From assembly GCF_024139115.2 (NCBI RefSeq), contig NC_085141.1, positions 42,467,065 through 42,531,064 of the forward strand: a DNA stretch of 64,000 nucleotides, read 5' to 3'. The stretch is from Armigeres subalbatus (taxonomy: Eukaryota > Arthropoda > Insecta > Diptera > Culicidae). Below the pieces are notes generated by a model. That model saw nothing but the letters and a program-made list of their open reading frames with translations. It was not told where the DNA came from and ran no database searches. The first letter of the stretch is position 1. Every line of letters starts with the position of its first letter. This document shows positions 55,009 through 64,000 of the stretch, one piece after another. A program made the position numbers and the translations under genes.

Positions 55009-57981
55009 ATCAGACTATCCCGCAAGGATCTGATTGTGGATCGGAACGCTGGAGCAAGCTGTATAGTACAAGCTATATAGCACAAGCAATAATTATTCTC
55101 TTTTATGGGTAACGGGTAGCCATAATCGTCAGGTTTACGTGTATAGGCTTCTGTTGGGGCAAGGCTAGGATCTCGTAGTCGTTTGGTTTTCTTCGTGTGT
55201 GCGTTATTTAATGCAACGTACACACCAGTCAAGCAGTTTGACGAACATTGACCCCACCCCCAAGAAAACGCTTCGGTTGCTGCTTTGTTTGAACGTGTGT
55301 GAAGTTGTTCGAACAACCATTTGACAGTTGGCGACTCGGTTGGAAAAAAATAAATCGGTTTGATTTTGGTTTGAGTTGTCTGGGGTGGAGTCAAGATTCG
55401 CGGATCATGTTTGAGCATTTGTAGTGAAGTTGCACAAACCCCCATATATTTTTTGATGGTTGGTGCTCAAGTTGGCGCTTCGATCGTTCGTGTGTGATAT
55501 TGTAGGTCGAATAAATTGATTGTTCGTGCCGCTGTTGGTGAAGTCAATGTTGGTCAAACTGCTTGACCGTGTGTCCATCGCTCGTTGGCATCAACACCAA
55601 GCGCAACGTTGTGGGGAATCAATACTAGTCGAAAGTCAAATAAGGGCAGTTAAAAACTTTGCGTTGGCGCGAACACCTACGTTTGCATGAAATCTTAGAA
55701 GTTAAAAAGAAAGAAGTCTAAATTTTGGAGTAACATATTTCTTGAGATTTTGAAAAACCTGTAAATAGTACTGAGCACCATGAAAAAATATTGGAAGACC
55801 ATAAGCTTCACTGGTAGATCATAGCGAAGTTTCTTAAGATTTCTAAGGGATCGAATTCCTGCACCTATAAGTTTGTGATAATTTTGAAACCATTAAATAT
55901 TTTTTTAAACTTCTGGAAAATCGTAAAGATATTTGAACACATGCTTCATGGAAATGTTCTATAAACTCTGGAAATGTAATAATTGTCTTAATAGTCATAG
56001 GAAGTTTTATAAATTATCTGAGAATGTCCAAAAATTGTATTTCGTGAAACCCGAGAGAATCTCCGGAAAGTCCTTGAAATTCCCTAAAAGTATTCAATAT
56101 ATTTGATAATCCAGTTTTTGTCATACCCATGTCTTGAGACGTGGCCGCGCCTCTGTAGTAGTAACGCACATAATCGAGAAATTCATGCAATGTAACGCAG
56201 AGTTTAAACCCTCTCTTGCGTTATGTGCACTGAGAACAAACCCCCTTAAGAAATTAGTGCGTAAAAAAATTAGTCATCAGATTGCATAAGCATAAATTAA
56301 TGTATACCTGTTCTGAACCCTCATTTGTTTCATGATCTATTTCACGCGTGCCCAGCACACTATATAATAATGAGTGCTGACAACTCAAGATACTAAAGAT
56401 CATGAGCAGAACCCCCCGGAATAACTTCTAAAGATCAACCACCACCATGTATTTGCAAAAAAAACTAACTAACTTTTTAGACACGTATCCTTGACCGATT
56501 AACTCGCAACAAGTTGCATTCGACGGGCAACGTTGTTTCCTTTTAATAATAAGCCAGGTCGTAATATGGCCCCCTAGAGTTATTACTAAAATACTATATA
56601 CTACCGGTTTCGACTCGTTGAGGATCCATTGAACTGAACGCTATGCTCCTCTTGGAATCTCTGGCCCGACTTCGGCACTCGACCGGTTACCCTCGTTGAA
56701 GTAAGAAAGTACTTCGGAGTACCACATCATTATGCGCTTGTGCCACCTACGAATTTGAGGAAATCAAAATCAAATCACTAATGCTAATATGCATATAAAG
56801 GCGCACCATAAATCTCCCAAAATTCAGTTTAAATAATAGACAATATTGGAACAAGCCTGACCAATGAATGTACACCTGCTAAGGCGGTCGAGAGCTCATC
56901 AGTTGCCGGTGCGAACGGTTAGTTATTTTTCATTCATTCATTCTGGGCGGTTCAAACAAACGACACAGCCAACGACAGGAATATGGCAAGTCATATTGTG
57001 ATCAATCTTCCGCTGACTGTCGTCTCCGGCCACAACGACGAACGAAAAGCATATGGAAATTTATTCGTCGTCCAATCGATCCGTCACTTTCCGGTGCAAT
57101 AATGACTGATTTGTATAATTTATTAGCTTCTGATAAAAATCGGGACCTAAATGTTTCGTGTTTTCTGGGGGTGTCATCGTTGATTGAATCAATTAAGCTA
57201 AGAATATCTGTTGGTATTATTTTAGGAAGAGGGGGCAAAATATCGTCACTGTTCTAAATTAGATCAGAGTTGGCTCGAGGACTGAAATTACGCTAAACAG
57301 ACGGTTTTCACAGTTGACTACGATCTCCTGAATGGTGATTATTTGCTTCCTCGCAGCGGGTGGGACATTCAGTTAGATCGCAGTTGGCTTGTGGCCTGTT
57401 CGATGGTAGGCGGCAGCATCAACAGCGTGTTGGATTTCGTTCTCCCGCTGATGGCGGGCCTTTCGGATGTGTGTCATTTCGTCACTTTCAAATGTGAGTG
57501 TGTTATTTGTTCCGCGGCAAGGTGATGGCTACATTGTCAGAAATGGGAAAATAAACATTGATTGAGTTTGGAGGCTGCTGCTGTTGCTTTTGTCTTATGG
57601 AATTGTGATTTATTTGTTTAGAAATTAAAACACGGCGGACTGGCGTAAAAACATAGTGTGTGTAATTGAAGTTTTCGACAATGTCTATTTGTCTAAACAG
57701 AATACTCTTTGACAGCCAATCGATGTAACGCAGGCCTCCTGTTCAATTTTATAAATGGAAGAATCTGTAATTGGATTGATACCATAAAAAGCCTAATGAG
57801 ATTTTGTCAGTTTATTGATTTGGAACTACTTCGTTGATTTTAGGCCATATCACGCGTAAAAAGAAAATCAAAGTTGATTGAAAAAGCCAACAAAGGAAGC
57901 ATTATTAATTCCTCAAAAGAGTTTACCAGAAATTGAATAGCCTTCATTCGTCTTCAATCATGAAAAAAGGAAGAAGTTGGA
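55009..57981. other. Intergenic; degenerate repeat 55690-56110, no secure gene
   Basis: 55690-56110 carries GAAATTCC/TCTGGAAA phrases like those at 530-1640. A minus frame at 57002-57238 (78 codons, basic C-terminus) and a plus frame at 57343-57525 preceded by an acceptor-like TTGCTTCCTCGCAG are open but unidentified. Nothing is recognised in 56120-57000. Confidence 0.35.
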
Positions 57982-58418
57982 CTACTGCAACGCAGAAGAA
58001 GAAGCAAAATGATTAAAAAAGCTGGACAACACCGAGCGAAGAAAGATGAAGATCCCAAGAGGAGCAATCGACGAGAAGGGAAAAGAGCATCCGAAAGCCA
58101 AAGCCAAAGTGGAATGACAAATCAGACAGTTCGAATTTATTTTTAATTTACTACCTTCTTCACAATAATGGTCGTCGTTATTATTATTGTTATTGTTATG
58201 ATATGTTTCAAACTGGTGGATACAGAAAACGATTATTAAGCGACTCTTTCTCGACGTTGCTCTGCGAGTTACTTCGGCGAGAACGCCACCTGAAGACGCC
58301 GTTTTTTTCTTTTCTAGGAGGATAACAGCAACTTTTCTGGAGCGATGTTGCATTTCACCCATATCACAATGACGTCGAATACGCTCGTGAGATCTGTCAT
58401 CAGCAGTTCCAACGCAGA
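57982..58418 (-). CDS. Candidate exon 2 of a secreted-peptide gene
   Basis: Minus strand: acceptor TTGCTTATTTTACCAG then an open frame of 145 codons. It joins exon 1 in phase (C + TC = Leu). The first part has two Cys 16 residues apart and basic dipeptides (CVGTADDRSHERIRRHC; RSRK), as in processed peptide precursors. The later part includes a seven-Asn run from a microsatellite and a hydrophobic stretch, so the true exon may end earlier, for example at a GTGAAA donor after the second Cys. Family not recognised. Confidence 0.33.
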
Positions 58419-58987
58419 CTGGTAAAATAAGCAAAATATGTTTGTTAAATCTTTGAAAAAAACTATTTCCGTTTCTCGTAGAAGCTATACTATTTTGATC
58501 AACTTCTTTCTAAATTAGTTGATATTTTTACTAAATTTGCACAAAATACAATTAAAATATTTGAAAACACAAAGTGTGCATATGAAAAATTAAATTCGGA
58601 AAATGCATTGTGGGTAACTCTTTTTCGGTGACGTTTGAATCCACGTTAATCCACATTGTAACATTAAATCGGGACTTAGTTAACTCTTGATAAAGGTACA
58701 ATATATGTAACCGAAACGTCGGATGAAAACGTAAAACCTATTATTGAGCCATGAACTCTTTAACTTATTGTTAGTATTCAACGGAAATTTGGTTGACGGA
58801 AACATGTCAAAAAAGAGGCAAAAATTATCAAAATGGTTCATAATTTTAGGTTTTAGTTTCAGGTTTTAACCTTTCAATCCCACTATGCAATGAATAATGA
58901 AAAAGTTACATCCAGAATAAATAAAACAATGATGCCCAAATGACGTGATGTCAGCTAGGACATATCTGCGAACGAAGGAAAACTCAC

Positions 58988-59093
58988 GTGCGTCACGGAT
59001 CCCTTTAATTTGAAGCGCTCGCGTTGCATAAGTCTGTGCCAGTACTGCTATCAGCATAAGGAGGGCGTTCCGTAACTTATCAAAAACAAACAT
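58988..59093 (-). CDS. Candidate exon 1: signal peptide of a secreted protein
   Basis: ATG at 59093 in good context (GGGAAAATG) starts MFVFDKLRNALLMLIAVLAQ, followed by TYATRALQ: a typical signal peptide with predicted cleavage near TYA or ATRA. The frame continues as IKGIRDA and reaches a strong donor GTGAGT at 58987. Intron 58987-58419 is 569 bp with GT-AG ends and consistent phase. The protein should enter the secretory pathway. No promoter identified. Confidence 0.42.
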
Positions 59094-60004
59094 TTTCCCT
59101 CAACGTGTAATCATGTCTATCGTTCGAGAGATGACTATCTGCAACCCACCCCTCTCGATACGCTGTACATAATTGTATCGAATATTCCTTCATTATTGTT
59201 CCATCATTGCCAATCGAAAAATGGCACACAAATGATGCCGAGGCCCAAAATCGTGGGTTGAATTTGACGGAAAACCTTGGCCCACGTCAAACATCTGAAG
59301 TTTTTCCATCCGCATAATGTGCAGAAGTTTGTTCCATTGATTTTCTTCAAGATCGTCGACGGGATTGCGAACGTTGACACAAATGCACCTACCCACCGGA
59401 GCAAAAATTGGGTTGGTTGGGAAGCATGATGGTCCATTGGTCGGTCGGTCGGTCGTCAGTGTAATGCTAATGGATTTCCCTCTTGATCCCTGCACATGAC
59501 AGGTTAACTGCCAGTCTGTTCGCAACAAACGATAGCAAGGAAGGACGTACGGCGGACGACAACGACGGCAGTTCCATCAGTCGGTGGAAGAGTATTATGA
59601 ACAAAGTCACTTTTCCTCGTTTCTGCTGATGGTAGTTGTTGTTACGCAATACTATAATGTGTTCGTTTGCTGACAAATGATATTTCGATTGAAGATATAT
59701 CAATACACACAAATAAGCTAGAGATATATTTCGTAAAAAATTCTGGATTGGCCTTTAAATTTTATAATAATTAATTCGTATTTTAAACTTTTTTCGTTGT
59801 AAAACCTTCATTTGTTTTCAGTTGAATGCTTTTGAACCTCGTGTGTGATGTTCGTTTTGTATGATTTACTATGTAGATTTGGTTATAAGAGGGGTTTGGG
59901 GGGTTTAGTGGTTTGCATTAACGATTCACATCCCAAATGATATCACAAAAATATGATTCATAGACCCGATATTTTGCACTTGATGTCAAGGAAAATAGAA
60001 AGAA
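59094..60004. other. Intergenic, no gene recognised
   Basis: Short frames at 59193-59712 (minus) without domains. GGTCGGTCGGTCGG lies near 59437. Confidence 0.35.
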
Positions 60005-60130
60005 TTGATATGATAAGCTAAACCGCTCACATACGGGCCTCGTGTCTCAACCTTATGGTGACAAACTTGGGAGCCTACGCGCAGTACTTAAGTTTATCAG
60101 TTCCAGATCTCCAGGAATCCAGGAGAACAT
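60005..60130 (+). pseudogene. Old RTE fragment (linker region)
   Basis: Reads GATAAGCTAAACCGCTCACA, then GGGCCTCGTGTCTCAACC, and later CAGTTCCAGATCTCCAGGAA, matching the RTE linker at 50118-50345 with an internal deletion. Diverged. Confidence 0.55.
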
Positions 60131-60439
60131 TTTCACTCACTCACTCATGTATCATGCCTGTCACGCATAGCCTTGGCAGATTAAGGCACATCTTTACCTT
60201 TACTCACCATGCTGTTTCCGTTCTTCGTGTTAGCAGCCAATCCTCCAGAAGATTCAATGCTGCTATGTCGAATCATACTATTATGTCCTCATCTTCGATG
60301 TGTCCTGATGACAACAGCTTCTGGGCGAACTCCTGGGTGTTGATAACTGACCTGCTGGGGCCATTCCCCAGACGAAGCGTGGGAAATCCGCAATCACCGT
60401 TCTTTTGCGAACTATTCTTCATGGCGAGAAATGGTGGAG

Positions 60440-62206
60440 CTACGTCGACGATGTATGCAAGTGTAACGGGATTGGGCGTGGTGCTCCGTAAACAGGATAA
60501 AAATGGAGTTAGGAGAAGAATAATACCATTTGCCAGTAAGTCGTTGACAGATCTTAAGCGCAAGTATTTCCAGAAGGAGCGTGAGGCTCTGGCTTTGGTC
60601 TGGGCCGTGGATCGGTTTAGGTTGTACTTGCAAGGTGCTAGATTCAAACTCGTAACGGCTGCAAGCCTTTGACATTTTTATTCAGCCCTCGATCTAAACC
60701 CTGTATACGGATTGAACGATGGGTGCTGCGCCTGCAATCTTATACCTTTGAAATTGTACACGAAGGGGGGGGCAATAAATTTAACCGATGCGATTTTGAG
60801 GTTATCAGCAGGGTTGGGAAAAATCAAATTTTCGAAAAATCGAGAATGATCAAACTCACCCGCGATTTTACTTTTAAATTATCAAGTGATTAAAACTCGC
60901 CAGCGATTAAGAATCGTTTGAAAATCGTATCTTGATTTGAAGCATTTAATTACCGTTACATTTTGAACTCTTTTTCCTCATTAGCATGAAGGTATAATGC
61001 CAAATAGAAGATATAACGGGACTGTTAACAATTAGCTATTATTAGTGAAGATTAATGATTGAATGAAAATTCTGTGTTTATTATCGTTTGAGTACAAAAT
61101 TTGAGAAGTTGTCGCCGGTGACAACTCGCCTACTGTTTTCACGTGAGAAGTTTTCACATGAAAATTGCAATCATGATCGTCTGATAATGATTAAGCACAA
61201 CACTGGTTATCAGTGACCCAATCCAAGGCTTTTGATATGGAAGGTGAAAATCACATAAGGTATCTGGCTAAAGCAGCCGCACCCAGTGTGGTAACGGCTC
61301 AAGAAATTCAAGAGAAGACGCGGAAGGACGAGATTTTTTCATTAGTTTTTGAAGCTTTGGTAAATGGGGGCTGGACAGATAAGACAAAAGTGTACAAATC
61401 ATATGCATCACATCACTTTGTCACCTCTCAAGTTTGTTGCTAAGAGGCGAGCGATTGTTGTTCCTTTATCATTGTAATTAAGAGTGTTGGAGTCGGCGCA
61501 TGAGGACCATCCAGGAGTTGTGGTGATGAAACGAAGATTGAGGCAGAAAGTCTGGTGGCCTGGTTAGGACAGACAAGTGGAAGAGTTCGTTTATTAAGCG
61601 TTGCAAGGATTGCGCAATGGGTTCATCTTTGGGAACGCCTGAAGCTCTCATCCACACTCAGATGCCAGATAAACCATGGATCCATATCGCCGTGGATTTT
61701 ATGGGACCTCTAACGTTTGGACATAACATTCTAGTTCTTGTTGACTACTTTAGTCGGTTTGTTGAGTTGAGGTTATAGTAATGCGGGAAATCACAGCAAA
61801 ACTCACCATTCCAGCTCTACAGTCTACACGAGACATTCTGTAGATATGGCGTACTGGAATCAACGAAGTCAGATAACGCTCCACAGTTTGTAAGCGAAGC
61901 GTTTGAAAATTTTTGCAAAGATATTGGAATTGAATCACTCAAAACGACAATGGGTTAGTCAAGAGGGCAATCAGGGCACTTAAAAAGCGGCTTCAAATAT
62001 GACAAAAAACCTAATTATGACTGGAAATGGAACTTTCGTATTTACACCTCATTTTACAACCGGCGTGGCATCATCCGCTCTGATGTTTGAAAGAGTGTTG
62101 CGAGACAAGCTTCCATCAATCCCGGGAGTTGGAGAGAAACCAGAAGAAGAAGCTCGCGATAATGAGAAAAAGATAAAGCAAGTGGAGTATGCTAACAATC
62201 GACGTC
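60440..62206 (+). pseudogene. Ty3/gypsy pol remnant (RNase H and integrase)
   Basis: RNase H: TGLGVVLRKQDKNGVRRRII, then PFASKSLTDLKRKYF and KEREALALVWAVDRFRLYL (60460-60650), followed in another frame by FSPRSKPCIRIERWVLRLQ (60670-60760). After a MITE at 60809-61205 it resumes with HEDHPGVVVMKRRLRQKVWW (the HHCC region, 61500-61560), PDKPWIHIAVDFMGPL and LVLVDYFSRFVEL (integrase core, 61660-61770). There are many stops and frameshifts. The protease/RT part and both LTRs are not identifiable. A hAT-like MITE ends it at 62206. Confidence 0.82.
60809..61205. mobile_element. hAT-like MITE (397 bp) with GTTATCAG duplication
   Basis: Starts CAGGGTTGGGAAAAATC and ends CACAACACTG; the tips are inverted (CAGGGTTG / CAGTGTTG). 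An exact 8-bp duplication GTTATCAG flanks it (60801-60808, 61206-61213), the length typical of hAT elements. Non-coding. It interrupts gypsy pol. Confidence 0.8.
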
Positions 62207-62879
62207 CAAGGATGTTATCGATCATTTAGTAATCTGCCTTCGATCATTTAGTAGTTTGTCAATAACTAATTCCAGAGGCTAAATTTTAAAATGTGTTGTA
62301 TGGTGGACTTGTAATGCAAAGGTTTATCTACAACTGTGTCTAACAGTTCGTTGTTTGAATTCCACTAATAACGGAGCTATAGCGCTAGTAGCAGTAATTT
62401 AGACCAAATGATTGCGTATTTTGTTATCATTTAGTATAAGTATAGCAACTAGCACCATTATTTTATTATTCATTCAGACTAAGGCCGAAGTGGCCTGTGC
62501 GGTATATAAGAGTCTTCTCCATTCGGCTCGGTCCATGGCTACACGTCGCCAACCACGCAGTCTACGGAGGGTCCGCAAGTCATCTTCCACCTGATCGATC
62601 CACCTTGCCCGCTGCGCACCTCGCCTTCTTGTGCCCGTCGGATCGTTGTCGAGAACCATTTTCACCGGGTTACTGTCCGACATTCTGGCTACGTGCCCTA
62701 GCACCATAACTCCTTTAATAGTGGAATTCGAACATCGACATGTTAAGGAGAGTTGAAGAAAAACCTTCGCACTAAAAGTCCACCATACAACACATTTTGA
62801 AATTATATCTCTGGAATGAGTTATTGAAAAACTACTAAATGATCGAACGCAGATTACTAAATGATCGATAACATCCTTG
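62207..62879. mobile_element. hAT-like fold-back MITE with TCGACGTC duplication
   Basis: Terminal inverted repeats start CAAGGATGTTATCGATC and are identical for at least 30 bp. Pairing extends about 100 bp (through CTACTAAATGATCGAA and ACAACACATTTTGAA). TCGACGTC is duplicated at 62199-62206 and 62880-62887. An RTE 3' end is inserted in the centre. Non-coding. Confidence 0.85.
62459..62697 (-). pseudogene. Severely 5'-truncated RTE insertion with 10-bp duplication
   Basis: Minus strand encodes only the last ~75 residues of RTE (VARMSDSNPVKMVLDN, GTRRRGAQRARWIDQV, to the stop) plus the 3' tail. CTAGCACCAT flanks both ends (62449-62458 and 62698-62707). Closely related to the C-terminus of the 48.6-kb element. 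Confidence 0.88.
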
Positions 62880-62919
62880 TCGACGTCGAGCGATCCAAAA
62901 CTTTTTGAAGAGTGGAGAT

Positions 62920-63360
62920 ATCGTCATTGCTATTCGTAACAGTGTGCCTCAAATCGGGAGATAGCGAGTTCGATTCTCGGTCTGGCTTAGGATGTTTTCA
63001 GGTGGGAATATCTACTGAATCATACACACTAACTTTTTCTTTCTCGAGCTCGGCAAAATCAGGCACCGCTGTGGCTCAGTAAATTTCGAAACTGAACTTC
63101 GGCATAACATTTGGTTTATTACTGATCTTCGGCATAATATTTACCGTATCTCAGCAACTGAAACGTCACTTTTACTGAGATCTCGGCAAAAATCATGTTT
63201 GCTGAAACTCGGCGGTGCCCACCTCGGGAAAATAAACAAAAACTGCTGAGATCTCGGCGAAAAAAATTAAGTGTGTAGTGTCTCCATTGTATTTGCCACA
63301 CAAGATACATTACTATGGAAAGGCGGGTATATAAAAGTTTACAATGAATAACTGAGAAAT
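62920..63360 (+). repeat. tRNA-related SINE-like repeat, copy 2, interrupted by a MITE
   Basis: B box-like GCGAGTTCGATTCTCGGTC at 62966-62985, then AGGATGTTTTCAGG; after the MITE (63025-63275) the body resumes with TTGCCACACAAGATACAT. Same family as 52010-52225. Confidence 0.5.
63025..63275. mobile_element. Complete TA-flanked MITE (251 bp)
   Basis: Begins CACACTAACTTTTTC and ends GAAAAAAATTAAGTGTG, imperfect inverted ends, with TA at 63023-63024 and 63276-63277. The interior repeats CTGAGATCTCGGCAAAA phrases. It splits a SINE copy that is intact as copy 1. Probably mobilised by a Tc1/mariner-type transposase (inference). Confidence 0.78.
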
Positions 63361-63417
63361 GCTAATTGAATACTAAATTTGAAAGCAAGTTTCAGTTGGA
63401 GCAAAATAGCAAAATGA

Positions 63418-63638
63418 GATATGGAAATGATCGATATAAGAGATAAAAGAACAGACAACAATATCAATATTTTGCACTAAAATATCATAAGGATATCAAG
63501 TTATGTTATTTGTAATGAATGATCAATATCATGTGCCATTACTTATTCATAGCATATCTTGAAATTTAAATGATATTTCGGAGCAAATTTTTGATATTGT
63601 TGTCTTTTTTTATCTCTTATATCAATCAAGTCCATATC
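63418..63638. repeat. Small fold-back repeat
   Basis: GATATGGAAATGATCGATAT at the left and its imperfect complement ending CCATATC at the right; AGAGATAAAAGAACAGACAA and its complement continue the stem (arms about 60 bp with mismatches). Confidence 0.65.
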
Positions 63639-64000
63639 ATGTTTTGTTATTCTGTTCGTGGCTTCTGCCCGGGTTACGGTGTAAGATCTGTCAAACAGGG
63701 CAATAAGTTGTGGTAATTAAGGATTCGTCGTATTTAGTCTACGCTACCAACAGCAGTCTCAGAAATAAAACATAATTAATATTACTTTGCAGACAGATGA
63801 AAGACTCAAATTCCTTTTGTTGGAGACTAAACTGTATGCTGCGGAAGCAACTTTTCAAGCAATTAATTAAAAACCGGTACCTGGTCCTATGCTGAACTAA
63901 CTGCTGGACAAATCGAGTTAGGGGCTTAAATACGTACACCCAGCCAGCGGGTGGCAGATTTTAATACAGTTCTGCATAAGCGCCTTACAGAAATTGTATA
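63639..64000. other. Window end, no gene recognised
   Basis: No recognisable domain or repeat. Confidence 0.4.

Noticed and set aside
54948..55445. 165-codon minus-strand frame as a gene
   Set aside because: It overlaps the Jockey-like remnant in another phase, has no domain and its composition is not protein-like.
60055..60672. 205-codon plus-strand frame as one protein
   Set aside because: It is a chance fusion of an old RTE fragment, unassigned sequence and gypsy RNase H.

Overview
This is a eukaryotic, repeat-dominated window from a mosquito, most likely genus Aedes. The case rests on a Feilai-type tRNA-related SINE with a 10-bp target-site duplication (53.1-53.4 kb), several copies of an RTE-clade non-LTR retrotransposon of the kind known from Aedes, short mosquito interspersed elements sharing CCTTTCTCGT / CCACCTAGCG ends, and very small GT-AG introns where host exons can be suspected. 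There is no operon structure, no ribosome-binding-site logic and no CRISPR array. Most long open frames are transposon coding regions or by-products of tandem repeats.

Layout. 0-7 kb is AT-rich intergenic DNA with degenerate short repeats, a TTAA-flanked fold-back MITE (4.9 kb) and a hairpin with perfect 65-bp arms (6.4 kb). 7.03-11.95 kb is a 10/11-bp minisatellite that is almost free of C on the + strand. 14.5-28.2 kb is a nested transposon complex. One RTE element (minus strand) is split at a single point by about 10.7 kb holding a Jockey-type non-LTR element, which itself contains a second RTE and a TA-flanked fold-back MITE. A long palindromic element with a 5-bp duplication sits exactly at one junction. 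28.2-29.4 kb is an inverted array of a ~150-bp satellite. 32.65-37.96 kb is a 23-bp satellite in which each unit is a small hairpin and carries an insect kappaB-like motif. 41.98-46.16 kb is an old TIR element containing a fold-back element and a very young, structurally perfect LTR retrotransposon whose only protein is an unrecognised ~660-residue frame. 46.6-53.4 kb holds histone-like promoter motifs, a structurally complete but frameshifted RTE with 14-bp duplications, two copies of what looks like a terminal exon plus 3' UTR, and SINEs. 54-64 kb has remnants of a Jockey-type element and of Ty3/gypsy pol broken by two hAT-like MITEs, plus a candidate two-exon secreted-peptide gene on the minus strand (57.98-59.09 kb).

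The strongest candidates for something undescribed are the LTR element with a non-gag/pol protein (42,711-45,673), the two large satellites with regulatory or structural motifs built into every unit, and the high density of long-arm fold-back elements, seven by inspection. All identifications are by eye from sequence and motif knowledge; no database search was possible.
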